64,000 bases of DNA from Desulfarculaceae bacterium (GTDB lineage Bacteria; Desulfobacterota; Desulfarculia; Desulfarculales; Desulfarculaceae): NCBI GenBank assembly GCA_020444545.1, contig JAHLKT010000008.1, forward strand, positions 62,001 through 126,000. The letters are read 5' to 3'. How positions within the stretch are numbered: the stretch's first letter is position 1; every line of letters begins with the position of its first letter. The notes below the pieces were generated by a model that was not told where the DNA came from, made no database searches, and was given only the letters and a program-made list of their open reading frames with translations. The position numbers and the translations under genes are program-made. Shown here in pieces: positions 33,966 to 41,836 of this stretch.

Positions 33966-34649
33966 CTAGTTTTCGAGCTTTCGGCTGGCCAGCCAGTCGT
34001 CCAGGGAGACTATCCCCTCTTTGAGGGCATAGCGCACCAGGTCGACCAGGTTGTCGATGTCCAGTTTTTCCATAAGGTTGCGGCGGTGGGTCTCCACGGT
34101 CTTGACCCCCAGGTGCAGCGTCTCGGCGATCTGGGCGGTGCTTTTGCCCTCGGCCAGGAGCTGGAGCACCTCGCGCTCGCGGGGGCTGAGCACGCTGGCC
34201 GGCAGATGGGCCCGCTCCAGGTCCAGGCGCCCCACGAAGCCGTCCACCACCACCTCGGCCACCTCGGGGCTGATGTATCCCCGGCCCTGGGCCACCAGGC
34301 TGATGGCGTTGATCAGCTCCCCGGCCGAGCAGTCCTTGAGCAGATAGCCCCGCGCCCCGGCCTCGAGCATACCGGCCACGAAACGGGGGTCGCGGTGCAT
34401 GGACAGGGCCAGCACCCGGGCCTCGGAACCCTGGCTCAGGAGCTTGCGAGTGGCCTCGATGCCGTTGAGCCCGGGCATGGACACGTCCATGAGCACCACC
34501 CCGGGTTGCAGCCGCTGGCAGAGCTGCACCGCCTGGTGGCCGTGCTCGGCCTCGCCCACCACCTCCAGGCCGGGCTCCTCGTCCAGCAGGCTCTTGATGC
34601 CTTCCCGCATGATCTTGTGGTCGTCCACCAGGAGTATGCGCACGGTCAT
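33966..34649 (-). CDS. NarL/FixJ-family response regulator
   Basis: A 227-residue regulator: receiver domain 1-120 (VDDHKIMREG, phospho-Asp in VVLMDVSMPGLNG near 55, Lys in YLLKDCSAGE) and LuxR-type HTH ~155-215 (LSPREREVLQLLAEGKSTAQ then TVETHRRNLMEKL). Its ATG overlaps the end of the kinase gene by 4 bp, so they form one two-component operon. Confidence 0.93.
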   Translation of the reverse strand: MTVRILLVDDHKIMREGIKSLLDEEPGLEVVGEAEHGHQAVQLCQRLQPGVVLMDVSMPGLNGIEATRKLLSQGSEARVLALSMHRDPRFVAGMLEAGARGYLLKDCSAGELINAISLVAQGRGYISPEVAEVVVDGFVGRLDLERAHLPASVLSPREREVLQLLAEGKSTAQIAETLHLGVKTVETHRRNLMEKLDIDNLVDLVRYALKEGIVSLDDWLASRKLEN

Positions 34650-36415
34650 GGCTTGGTCTCCGCGCCGGGGGTCAGGGGCAGGGTGAGCACCAGGCGGGCC
34701 CCGGGCCGCCCGCTTTCCAGGGAAAGGCGGCCGCCCATGTGCTCGGCCCGCTGTTGAATGGAAAACAGGCCCAGCCCCCCGCTGCGGGGCCGCAGGGCCT
34801 GCTCCGGGTCCAGGCCCCGGCCGTCGTCCTCCACGCTCAGGCGCACCGCGCCGTCCTCCTGGGCCAGCTCCAGGCGCACCCGGAGGGCCCCGGCGTGCTT
34901 GGCCACGTTGTGCAGCAGCTCGCCCGCCGCGCGGTAGAGGAAGGCCCGGGTCTCCTGGTCCAGGACCGGGGGATCGCCCTGGCGGACATATTCGGCCTTG
35001 AGGCCGTGCAGGCGGGTGGTCTCCTCGGCCAGCCCGGACAAGGCGGCCTCCAGGCCGATCTCATCCAGCACGCGGGGGCTCAAGCGGCTGGTCAGGCTGC
35101 GGGTGTCGGCGATGGCCTGCTCCAAGAGGCCCAGGAGCACGCTCAGGGGCTTTAGCACCGCCTCGCCGCCCTTGTCCATCAGGCGGGTCAGCTTGAGCTT
35201 GCACACCGCCAGATACTGGCCCACCCCGTCGTGCAGGTCCTGGGCCAGGCGGCGGCGCTCCCGCTCCTCGGTGCGCGAGAGCTGCACGGCCAACTCGCGC
35301 AGCTGCTCGGAGCGCCGCACGATCTCTTCCTGGGCCCGCTTCTGCTCGGTGACGTCGCGGGCGATGCCCCGGAAACCGGTGGCCTTGCCCCGCGCGCCCT
35401 TGACCAGGGATATGGAAACCTCGATGATCCGGCGGGAACCGTCCTTGCGCCATAGCTCCCAGTCCAGGGCCGCGGCGGCCTCCCCGGTCTGGTACACCCG
35501 GCGGAAGGTCTGGCTCACCTCGGCGGACGCCTGGGGGCTCATGTAGGCCCGGTTGTTCAGGCCGGTCAGCTCCTCGGGGGTGTAGCCGGTTATGCGGCAG
35601 AGGGCCTGGTTGAAGAAGGTGAGGTTGCCCCTCAGGTCCACCTCGTAGTAGCCCTCCTCCATGTCTTGCAGGATGGTGCGGTGCTTCTCCTCGCTGCGCA
35701 CCAGGGCGCTCTCCACCCCACGCAGATGCAGGGCCACCGACAGGGCGGCGCACAGGGACATGCCCATGCTGCAAAGCCAGAACACCTTGAAGGGCAGCAG
35801 GCCGGGCAGGCCCAGGGAGGTCAGGGCGTCCACGATGCCCCCGGCCACCATCATGGCCACGCCCACGGTGAGGGGGCGCAAAAAAACCGGCCGCTTGGGG
35901 CCGGGCCACCAGCGGAAGTACATGGAGTAGAAGTAGAGCACCCCCAGGGTCATGCCGTAGTAGTAGATCAGCGGCTTGACCAGCCAGGAGCTGGGGCGCA
36001 GCACCCCGGGGTGGCCCGAGGCCTCCAGGGGCAGGGATAGCACCGCCGGGGTGCGCCACAGGAGCAGCAGCAGGCTCAGGCTTATGGCGGCGGCCAGGGT
36101 GACGGTGAAGAAAGGCCCCGGCCGCCTCCCGCCCAGATGGGCCGCCACCCAGGACCAGGTGAAGGGCATCCACACCACCGAGGCCAGCATGAGGCCGTAG
36201 CCCAGCAGGATGGTGTTGGACGAGAGCTGGAGGGCGTAGACCAGGTATCCCAGGAAAAAGCCGGCCAGGGCCAGGTAGAACAGGCCCAGACTGCTGAGGA
36301 TCTTGAGGCGGGGGTTGAACCAATGCAACAGGAGGCAGGCCATCAACAACAGGGTGTTGACAGCCAGACCCATGGCCGGACCCAGGCTATAGCCGGGCAC
36401 CAAGACTGGCAGCAT
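34646..36415 (-). CDS. Membrane sensor histidine kinase with PAS domain (HisKA_3 type)
   Basis: A 589-residue kinase. Residues 1-225 contain about seven hydrophobic helices, like the 7TM input domain of some histidine kinases. A PAS/PAC unit spans ~240-365 (GNLTFFNQALCRITGYTPEE, FRGIARDVTEQ). The HisKA_3 dimerisation helix has the phospho-His in RRLAQDLHDGVGQYLAVCKL near 392, and the ATPase domain lies at ~470-580 with DDGRGLDPEQ and GGLGLFSIQQRAEH. It pairs with the overlapping NarL-type regulator. The signal and regulon are unknown. Confidence 0.9.
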   Translation of the reverse strand: MLPVLVPGYSLGPAMGLAVNTLLLMACLLLHWFNPRLKILSSLGLFYLALAGFFLGYLVYALQLSSNTILLGYGLMLASVVWMPFTWSWVAAHLGGRRPGPFFTVTLAAAISLSLLLLLWRTPAVLSLPLEASGHPGVLRPSSWLVKPLIYYYGMTLGVLYFYSMYFRWWPGPKRPVFLRPLTVGVAMMVAGGIVDALTSLGLPGLLPFKVFWLCSMGMSLCAALSVALHLRGVESALVRSEEKHRTILQDMEEGYYEVDLRGNLTFFNQALCRITGYTPEELTGLNNRAYMSPQASAEVSQTFRRVYQTGEAAAALDWELWRKDGSRRIIEVSISLVKGARGKATGFRGIARDVTEQKRAQEEIVRRSEQLRELAVQLSRTEERERRRLAQDLHDGVGQYLAVCKLKLTRLMDKGGEAVLKPLSVLLGLLEQAIADTRSLTSRLSPRVLDEIGLEAALSGLAEETTRLHGLKAEYVRQGDPPVLDQETRAFLYRAAGELLHNVAKHAGALRVRLELAQEDGAVRLSVEDDGRGLDPEQALRPRSGGLGLFSIQQRAEHMGGRLSLESGRPGARLVLTLPLTPGAETKP

Positions 36416-36593
36416 TTTTCCCCCTTGCAGGCCAGCGCCGGAACGCCCGGAACAGTGGACCCCGTAAGCGCGATGGGCGAGCCGGCCACCCGGTCCGGCA
36501 CGGCCCCCGCCGCCCCGGCCCGGATTCCACCATCCATCACCATAAGATGACCGTGGGTCCCGTGTAAATTAGTAATGACCTATGTTGGGGAAT

Positions 36594-37103
36594 TTATTGA
36601 AGTGCCGCCGCCGCCGCCATGGCCCCCCGCAGCTCCTTGACCCGCGCCAGGCCCCGCTCCACCGCCCTGCGCTCCTCCGGGCTCCAGGCCCGTAGGCGGG
36701 CCTTTTGCTCGGGGCAGAGATACCAGGTGCAGACCCAGGGGCGGCTGAGGCGGGGCAGGCGGCAGCCCTTGGGGCCCAGGTGGGCGCAGGGGCCGCCGGG
36801 CTCGGCCCTGAGCTGGGCCACGGGCAGGGCCTGGCCGCTCAGGTGCATGAAAAGCAGGTCCGGGAAATCGGCCCACACCCGGGCCCGCACACAGCAGGGC
36901 TCCAGGCAGCGGGGGCAGGTTGCTCCGCAGAGCCGCTCCATGGCCGGCTCCAGGGAGTCCAGGGCCCGGGCCAGCTCTTCGGCCAGGGCGCGGGCCGGGC
37001 CCATGCCCTGCCCGGCGCACAGGCGCAGGAGGGCGGCGTTGGCCTCGGCCCAAAGCTCCGGCGCGGCCCAGGGCGGACCCGCGTATGGCGGTTGGTTATT
37101 CAT
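36594..37103 (-). CDS. Cysteine-cluster protein (YkgJ-like)
   Basis: A 169-residue cytosolic protein with clustered cysteines: LCGATCPRCLEPCCVRA near 60-72, GPCAHLGPKGCRLPRLSRPW near 105-125 and VCTWYLCPEQ near 127. The spacing resembles the YkgJ/UPF0153 metal-binding proteins, as at 13134, but similarity outside the cysteines is low. The ATG at 37103 is supported by loss of charge pattern upstream; the ribosome site is weak. It stands alone between the two-component operon and DUF1289. Confidence 0.65.
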   Translation of the reverse strand: MNNQPPYAGPPWAAPELWAEANAALLRLCAGQGMGPARALAEELARALDSLEPAMERLCGATCPRCLEPCCVRARVWADFPDLLFMHLSGQALPVAQLRAEPGGPCAHLGPKGCRLPRLSRPWVCTWYLCPEQKARLRAWSPEERRAVERGLARVKELRGAMAAAAALQ

Positions 37104-37217
37104 GCGCGGCACTCGGCCCGCATTATAGCAGGGCCGCTTGACGCGCCGCGCCGGCGTGCTAGGCTGCCCGCCAGACAAGGCAACTCTTCTTCGGGCCATT
37201 GGGCAAAGGAAGCGGGC

Positions 37218-37457
37218 ATGAAAAAGAAGGGCTCAGGCAGCGCGGACTCGCCGGGGAGCAAGCCGACCCTGGCGGAATGCGCCGCGGATTCGCCCTGCAC
37301 CGGGTATTGCGTGCTGGACGGGCAAGATGTGTGCGAAGGTTGCGGCCGCACCATCGAGGAGATCGTGACTTGGAGTTCCTTGGACGCGGCCAGCCGCCGC
37401 GAGGTGTTAGAGCGCCTGGCGCGGGAAAAGGAAACGGGCTCTCGGTCTAGTGAATGA
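37218..37457 (+). CDS. DUF1289 family small cysteine protein
   Basis: A 79-residue protein with the DUF1289 core SPCTGYCVLDGQDVCEGCGR at about 25-44 followed by TIEEIVTWSSLDAASRREVL. The four cysteines likely bind zinc or Fe-S. A Lys/Ser-rich tail precedes the domain. Its end overlaps by 11 bp the convergent gene at 37447. Confidence 0.85.
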   Translation: MKKKGSGSADSPGSKPTLAECAADSPCTGYCVLDGQDVCEGCGRTIEEIVTWSSLDAASRREVLERLAREKETGSRSSE

Positions 37458-37779
37458 CCAGGGGCTTGTCCGGCGCGCCGGGGGGAGGCGCGATGAGCTT
37501 CTCGCCGGGGTTGGCCGCCTCCCAATGGGCAGCCAGGCCCAGGGCCCGCTCGCGGTTGTCCCCGCCCAGCTTGGAGCCCTCGAAGGCCAGCCAGCTGATG
37601 GTGGCCCGGGTGGGCAGCTCGGATTTCTCCACCACCTCCAGGACCTCCCCGGGCGGGAACTCCAGGAGCATCTCCATGGCGGCCATGCAGGTGGCGGCCA
37701 TCACCTCCCAGTCGCCCTGACGGGCTTCCAGGGCCTTGACGGCATGAAACAGGTTTTCCCAAGCGGTGGTGATTTCCAC
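37447..37779 (-). CDS. Unknown soluble helical protein, copy 2 of a duplicated cassette
   Basis: A 110-residue cytosolic protein, predicted helical, clearly paralogous to the gene at 38084: TAWENLFHAVKALEARQGDW versus RAWENLYHAAKALEQGRGDW, and AAMEMLLEFPPGEV, LPTRATISWLAFEGSKLGG in both with few changes. No known family is recognised. It follows a 48-residue membrane protein, as does its paralogue, and both pairs lie downstream of a cobalamin riboswitch. Whether the downstream pair shares that transcript is inferred from the lack of an evident terminator between them. Confidence 0.75.
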   Translation of the reverse strand: MEITTAWENLFHAVKALEARQGDWEVMAATCMAAMEMLLEFPPGEVLEVVEKSELPTRATISWLAFEGSKLGGDNRERALGLAAHWEAANPGEKLIAPPPGAPDKPLVIH

Positions 37780-37801
37780 GGTCGGCTTTCCGGGTGGGCG
37801 C

Positions 37802-37948
37802 TTAGCGCTGGGCGGCGGCCTGGGCCTGGGTGGCGCTCACGATCTCCGAGAGCGGCTGACGCGCTTGCCAGACCAGAGGCAGGCTGAACAGGACCATGGC
37901 CGCCAGGCTAAGGACCAATATGGTGTTGATGGAGCGGGCGTTGATCAC
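37802..37948 (-). CDS. 48-residue single-pass membrane protein, copy 2
   Basis: Starts at GTG 37948 behind GGGAGAAG. Residues ~8-28 are one transmembrane helix (ILVLSLAAMVLFSLPLVW) preceded by ARSIN and followed by a polar Gln/Ala-rich tail. It aligns end to end with the 48-residue protein at 38440 (R-x-I, L...M.L.SL.L.W). It is followed by its soluble partner after 22 bp. No known family; too short for most gene callers. Confidence 0.65.
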   Translation of the reverse strand: MINARSINTILVLSLAAMVLFSLPLVWQARQPLSEIVSATQAQAAAQR

Positions 37949-38083
37949 GATGTCTTCTCCCGGCGCGGCCCTCCCCTCCGGGGCGGTGTCACGCGCAGCT
38001 GTGCCTTTTTTTACAAAGTTACCCCCCCACCGAAAGCTCGTCAAGGAGAGGAGGAGGCGGGCCTCCGGCGGGGGGGAATTGAA

Positions 38084-38443
38084 TTAAGCCTGCGGCCGGG
38101 CCTCCTGGTCCGGGGCTGGCGGGGCGATGACCCTCTGCCCCAGGTTGAGCGCCTCCCAGTGCAGGGCCAGGGTGGCGGCGCTCTCGCGGTAGGGCCCGCC
38201 CAGCCGGGCGCCCTCGAAGGCCAGCCAGCTCACCACCGCCCGGGTGGGCAGATCCGATTGCTCCACCAGGGCCACCACCTGCCCCGGCGGGAACTCCAAA
38301 AGCATCTCCATGGCCGCCCGGCAGGCGATGGTCGCCTCCCGCCAGTCGCCCCGGCCCTGCTCCAGAGCCTTGGCCGCATGGTAGAGGTTTTCCCAGGCCC
38401 GCGTGGCCTCCCAGCGGTTTTCCCGCCCCTGCGCCTGGTTCAT
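38084..38443 (-). CDS. Unknown soluble helical protein, copy 1 of a duplicated cassette
   Basis: A 119-residue protein (MNQAQGRENRWEATRAWENL then YHAAKALEQGRGDW) sharing more than half its residues with the gene at 37447, including AAMEMLLEFPPGQV and LPTRAVVSWLAFEGARLGG. Its ATG overlaps the stop of the membrane peptide gene (ATGA), so the two are translationally coupled. It is the second gene under the cobalamin riboswitch. Nothing in the sequence shows an enzyme motif; a small helical adaptor or B12-linked regulator is conceivable. Confidence 0.78.
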   Translation of the reverse strand: MNQAQGRENRWEATRAWENLYHAAKALEQGRGDWREATIACRAAMEMLLEFPPGQVVALVEQSDLPTRAVVSWLAFEGARLGGPYRESAATLALHWEALNLGQRVIAPPAPDQEARPQA

Positions 38444-38586
38444 GGCCGCACCAGCCCCTGGGCCAGGTCCCCCATTGGCCAGGGGGTCGCCCCGGCCGAC
38501 ATTTCCCAGAGCAGGCCCAGGCTGGCCAGGAGCATGACCAGCAGGCAGGACCACAAAACTCCGTCAATCCACCTTCCGTCCAACAA
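38440..38586 (-). CDS. 48-residue single-pass membrane protein, first gene behind the riboswitch
   Basis: Starts at TTG 38586, 5 nt after GGAGGG. One transmembrane helix (VLWSCLLVMLLASLGLLW) follows DGRWIDG, then a short Pro/Trp-containing tail ending GLVRP. It is the same length as its paralogue at 37802. The size recalls CbtB-like cobalamin transport subunits, but the His-rich CbtB tail is absent. The alternative TTG at 38583 would remove one residue. Confidence 0.65.
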   Translation of the reverse strand: MLDGRWIDGVLWSCLLVMLLASLGLLWEMSAGATPWPMGDLAQGLVRP

Positions 38587-38591
38587 AACGA

Positions 38592-38615
38592 CCCTCCGCT
38601 TTATTTGCCGGAGGG
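38592..38615 (-). promoter_or_regulatory. Hairpin that can hide the first gene's ribosome site
   Basis: On the minus strand CCCTCCG pairs with CGGAGGG across a 10-nt AT-rich loop. The second arm is the Shine-Dalgarno of the gene starting at 38586. It lies directly after the terminator, so translation could be controlled too. Confidence 0.5.
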
Positions 38616-38621
38616 CCGCGA

Positions 38622-38660
38622 ATAAAAAAGCCCCCCGGACCGTTAAAGGTTCGGGGGGCT
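38622..38660 (-). terminator. Intrinsic terminator in the riboswitch expression platform
   Basis: Minus strand: AGCCCCCCGAACC pairs with GGTCCGGGGGGCT, followed by TTTTTTATT. It lies about 100 nt past the cobalamin aptamer and 36 bp before the first gene. Confidence 0.88.
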
Positions 38661-38756
38661 GCACCCAGCTTGCTTGGCCGCCCAGAAACGGAGCCCGCGC
38701 GGGGCCCCGCCAAGGCGGGCGCCGCGGCCGGTCCGGGCCGGCGCATCGGGTTCCTG

Positions 38757-38905
38757 GCAGGTTCGGCAGGTCTTCTGGCTTCCGGTTCTTCCTAGTCCCC
38801 GCGCCTTCCCGCCGCGCTGTGCGCGGCAGTGGCATCAAGGCGGGTTTCGTCCCCGGTTACAGCGGCGGGACCGCGACGGATTCGCACCGTCTTCCCTATT
38901 AAATC
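38757..38905 (-). ncRNA. Cobalamin riboswitch aptamer
   Basis: Read on the minus strand it has the conserved parts in order: GGGAA near 38896, GGTGCGAATCC, CGCTGTAACCG near 38858, GATGCCACTG near 38830, GGGAAGGCG, and the B12 box AGCCAGAAGACCTGCC at 38766-38781. These form the adenosyl/methylcobalamin aptamer core. Bound cobalamin normally represses downstream genes, here through the following terminator. Confidence 0.93.
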
Positions 38906-38934
38906 AAATGATGCCGATCCTGGTATGTGGGGAC

Positions 38935-38963
38935 ATTGTAGAACGGGATGGACAGGGGGTCAA
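38935..38963 (-). promoter_or_regulatory. Sigma-70 promoter of the riboswitch transcript
   Basis: Minus strand TTGACC (38958-38963), a 17-bp spacer and TACAAT (38935-38940). Transcription would begin near 38928, just before the aptamer. Confidence 0.72.
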
Positions 38964-38975
38964 GAATTGTCGGAC

Positions 38976-39245
38976 CTAATCCGGCAGCTGGCGGCGGGCC
39001 AAAATGGCGGCGGCCAGGATGAGCAGGCAGAGCAGCGCCGCGCCCAGGGCCAGGCGGGGCCGCCCGGCCGCCCAGAGCCCCGCCGCGCCCATGACCCCCT
39101 GCACCACGATTCCCGCCCGCACCGTCCAGCGGGCCACCGCCTTGCGGCGGCGCATGGCCGGGTCCATCTCTTCCTCCCAGCGCCGGCGGGAGGCGGACAG
39201 GGCGCGGTTGATCTCTTCCAGGGACTGGGGCTGATCTTGGTCCAT
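38976..39245 (-). CDS. Small two-helix membrane protein
   Basis: An 89-residue protein with a charged amphipathic N terminus (SLEEINRALSASRRRWEEEM) and two hydrophobic helices at ~43-60 and ~66-84. GGAGGT precedes the ATG by 9 nt. No family is recognised. It lies upstream of the riboswitch promoter, so it is probably a separate transcript. Confidence 0.65.
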   Translation of the reverse strand: MDQDQPQSLEEINRALSASRRRWEEEMDPAMRRRKAVARWTVRAGIVVQGVMGAAGLWAAGRPRLALGAALLCLLILAAAILARRQLPD

Positions 39246-39453
39246 GGCGGAGCTACCTCCTGCTTACCATTTAGCCGCACTCCCCCCGCGGCGGTCAAGG
39301 CGGGCCCCGGTCTATGCCGTGGACACCCCGCCCGCCGCTATGCTAAGCAGATAAGTAGACACCTTATAGGCCATTGAGCCCGGGACCGGCCCGCGCCACA
39401 GCCACGCCGCAAGCTTCCCGGCGGGCGGCGGGCCCGGGGGAGGGGGGATTATC

Positions 39454-40101
39454 ATGGGCCAGGAAAGCCGTATCCAGGTTAAGCCGGTGTATGGGGTCAC
39501 CTACGAGCCCGGCTTGGTGGGCTTCTCGCGGGTGGCGGGCGACTTTGTTTCCGACGGCATCAGCATCTTCACCGGCGACGAGGCCATAAGCGGCGTGGCG
39601 GTTACCCACGCCTTTTTGGTGGAGAACGAGGACTACTGCATCGAGGCCACCGGCGAGGGGGTGGTGCGCAACTATCTGGAGGAATACTTCGACGGCAAGC
39701 ACCTGGTCTACTTCCGGCGGCCCAAGGGCCTGACCCCGGACAAGGCCTCCCTGCTCCTGGACGCGGCCCGGGCCAAGCTGGGCCAGGGCTACTCCTACGC
39801 CGGCATCTTCGGCATGCTCATGGACAAGGTCTGCAAAGTGGGCGACTTCATCCCCGGCCTCAACCACTGCCGCAACCCCTTCAACAGCCGCTCCAGCTGG
39901 TTCTGCTCGGAGCTGGTCAGCTTCGCCCTGCACTGCATGCCGGAGTATCGCGGCTCGGAGCTGCTCAAGACCTATCACCCCTCGCGGGTGAGCCCCCAGC
40001 GGCTGTTCGAGAGCGACCTCTTGGAGCCCTGGTCCCTGCGGACGCCCGAAGAGGTGCAAAAGCGCTACCAAGAGTTTATTATCGAACCCACGCCAACCTA
40101 A
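39454..40101 (+). CDS. YiiX/YebB-like permuted NlpC/P60 (papain-like) protein
   Basis: A 215-residue cytosolic protein. A His in GVAVTHAFLVEN near residue 52 and a Cys in SSWFCSELVSFALH near 150 match the circularly permuted papain fold of YiiX-type proteins, with a conserved acidic residue between. Relatives are proposed amidases, acyltransferases or lipid-linked hydrolases; the substrate here is unknown. The ATG follows GGGAGGGGGG. No signal peptide is present. Confidence 0.72.
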   Translation: MGQESRIQVKPVYGVTYEPGLVGFSRVAGDFVSDGISIFTGDEAISGVAVTHAFLVENEDYCIEATGEGVVRNYLEEYFDGKHLVYFRRPKGLTPDKASLLLDAARAKLGQGYSYAGIFGMLMDKVCKVGDFIPGLNHCRNPFNSRSSWFCSELVSFALHCMPEYRGSELLKTYHPSRVSPQRLFESDLLEPWSLRTPEEVQKRYQEFIIEPTPT

Positions 40102-40122
40102 GCCCGAGGCCAAGACCGCCTT

Positions 40123-41784
40123 ATGCCATCGCCAGCCCCGCCCCAGAGTGAGCAAGCCGAGTTCCAGCGCCTTTACATGGACACGCTGCGTTCGCGGCTG
40201 AACATCGGCTTTTTGGCCGGGGTGGTGCTGGTGCCCGCCTTCGCGGTGGTGGACTGGTTGCAGGTGCCGGCCTACTTCGAGCAGTTCCTCACCCTGCGTT
40301 TCATAGCCGCCGCCCTGCTGGGGGTCATGTACCTGCTCAACCGGGTCTACACCGCCCAGGCCTGGCAGGAGGGCCTCACCGTGGCCGCCGCCCTGGCCGT
40401 GGCGGCCATGCTGGAGGTGATGCTGATCAGGATGGGCATGGAGGGGGCGCGCTACTACGCGGGCCTGGGCCTGGTGCTCATCGCCGCCCTGGTGCTCGTC
40501 CCGGTGCGCCCGGCGGTGGCGGGCATCATCGGGGCCGGGATTCTGGCGGTGTACCTGATCCCCCAGGTGCTGCACGACCCGCCCCTGGCCCCGCCGTTGA
40601 TCCTCTTGCACAACAGCGGCACCCTGCTGGCCGCGACCATGCTTTTGCTTCTGGCCAACGGCCTGCACCGCCGGGCCCTGGTGCAGCAGATATGGTCGCG
40701 CCTGGAGGTGCAGCGGCGCGAGCAGGAGCTGGCCGCGCTCAACGCCACCCTGGAGGAGGTGGTGGCCCAGCGCACCGCCGACCTGGCCAGCTCCGAGGCG
40801 CGCTACCGTTCCCTGGTGGAGAGCAACCCCCAGTTCATCTACAGCCTGGACCGGGACGGGGCCTTCACCTTCGTGGGGCCCAAGGTAAAAGAGCTCATGG
40901 GGGTGGAGCCCCACGAGGCCCAGGCGCGTTACTTCATCGACATCGTGCACCCCGAGGACCACTACCACTGCATCAAGGCCTTCAAGGCCCTGCGCGACGA
41001 GGGCAAGATGGTCACCGACGTGGAGTTCCGGGCCATCCGCCCCGACGGCGCGGAGCGCATCTTCGTCGCCTACAACAGCCCGCTCATCGACGCCCAGGGC
41101 CGGGTGACCGGGGTGATCGGCACCGCGGTAGACGTAACCCGCCAGCGGCGCACCGCCGCCGAACGCGAGCAGTACCGCCGCGAGCTTAACCAGACCCTGG
41201 AGCAGCTGGAGACCGCGGCCATGGAGGTGGTGATGGGCCTGGCCGGGGCGGTGGAGGCCAAGGACCCCTACACCCGGGGCCACGCCGACCGGGTGCGCCA
41301 GATCTCCCTGGCCATGGCCCGCGCCGCCGGGCTGGGCCCCGAGGAGCTCACCCGCCTGGAGTTCGCGGCCGAGCTGCACGACGTGGGCAAGATCGGGGTC
41401 AAGGGCGAGATCCTCAACAAGCGCACCCCGCTGACCACCGAGGAGTGCGAGCACATCAAGCGGCACCCGGTGATCGCCGAGATGATTCTCAAGGACGTGG
41501 GGCTGCTGGCCCCGGTGCGCCCCCTCATCCGGGCCCACCACGAGCGCTGGGACGGCAAGGGCTATCCCGACGGCCTGGCCGGGGAGGAGATTCCCTTCCT
41601 GGCCCGGGTCATGGCCGTGGCCGACAGCGTGGACGCCATGCGCACCCAGCGCCCTTACCGCCCGCCGCTCAGCCTGGCCGACACCCTGGAGGAGCTCAAG
41701 CGGGGCTCGGGCGGCCAGTTCGATCCGCGCTGCGTGCAGCTGTTCGAGCAGGTGCTGGAACAAGGCGGCCTGAGCGACCTCTAG
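40123..41784 (+). CDS. Membrane PAS-HD-GYP phosphodiesterase
   Basis: A 553-residue c-di-GMP phosphodiesterase-type protein. Residues ~25-185 hold about six membrane helices, then a coiled coil (~185-225), a PAS/PAC unit (~228-345) and an HD-GYP domain (~365-545). The catalytic motifs are HDVGKIG near 425 and the GYP signature HHERWDGKGYPDGLAGEEIP near 472. It probably lowers c-di-GMP in response to a signal at the PAS domain, affecting motility or biofilm. It follows the YiiX-like gene by 21 bp and may be co-transcribed. Confidence 0.9.
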   Translation: MPSPAPPQSEQAEFQRLYMDTLRSRLNIGFLAGVVLVPAFAVVDWLQVPAYFEQFLTLRFIAAALLGVMYLLNRVYTAQAWQEGLTVAAALAVAAMLEVMLIRMGMEGARYYAGLGLVLIAALVLVPVRPAVAGIIGAGILAVYLIPQVLHDPPLAPPLILLHNSGTLLAATMLLLLANGLHRRALVQQIWSRLEVQRREQELAALNATLEEVVAQRTADLASSEARYRSLVESNPQFIYSLDRDGAFTFVGPKVKELMGVEPHEAQARYFIDIVHPEDHYHCIKAFKALRDEGKMVTDVEFRAIRPDGAERIFVAYNSPLIDAQGRVTGVIGTAVDVTRQRRTAAEREQYRRELNQTLEQLETAAMEVVMGLAGAVEAKDPYTRGHADRVRQISLAMARAAGLGPEELTRLEFAAELHDVGKIGVKGEILNKRTPLTTEECEHIKRHPVIAEMILKDVGLLAPVRPLIRAHHERWDGKGYPDGLAGEEIPFLARVMAVADSVDAMRTQRPYRPPLSLADTLEELKRGSGGQFDPRCVQLFEQVLEQGGLSDL

Positions 41785-41836
41785 CGGCCGGCTCCGCCGG
41801 GCGAGGGCAAATCCCAAAAAAGCAAGCGGACGGGTT

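Noticed and set aside
39364-41817. 817-residue minus-strand open frame
   Set aside because: Antisense to the YiiX-like and HD-GYP genes, whose motifs are intact; composition is His/Gln/Gly-rich as in codon shadows.
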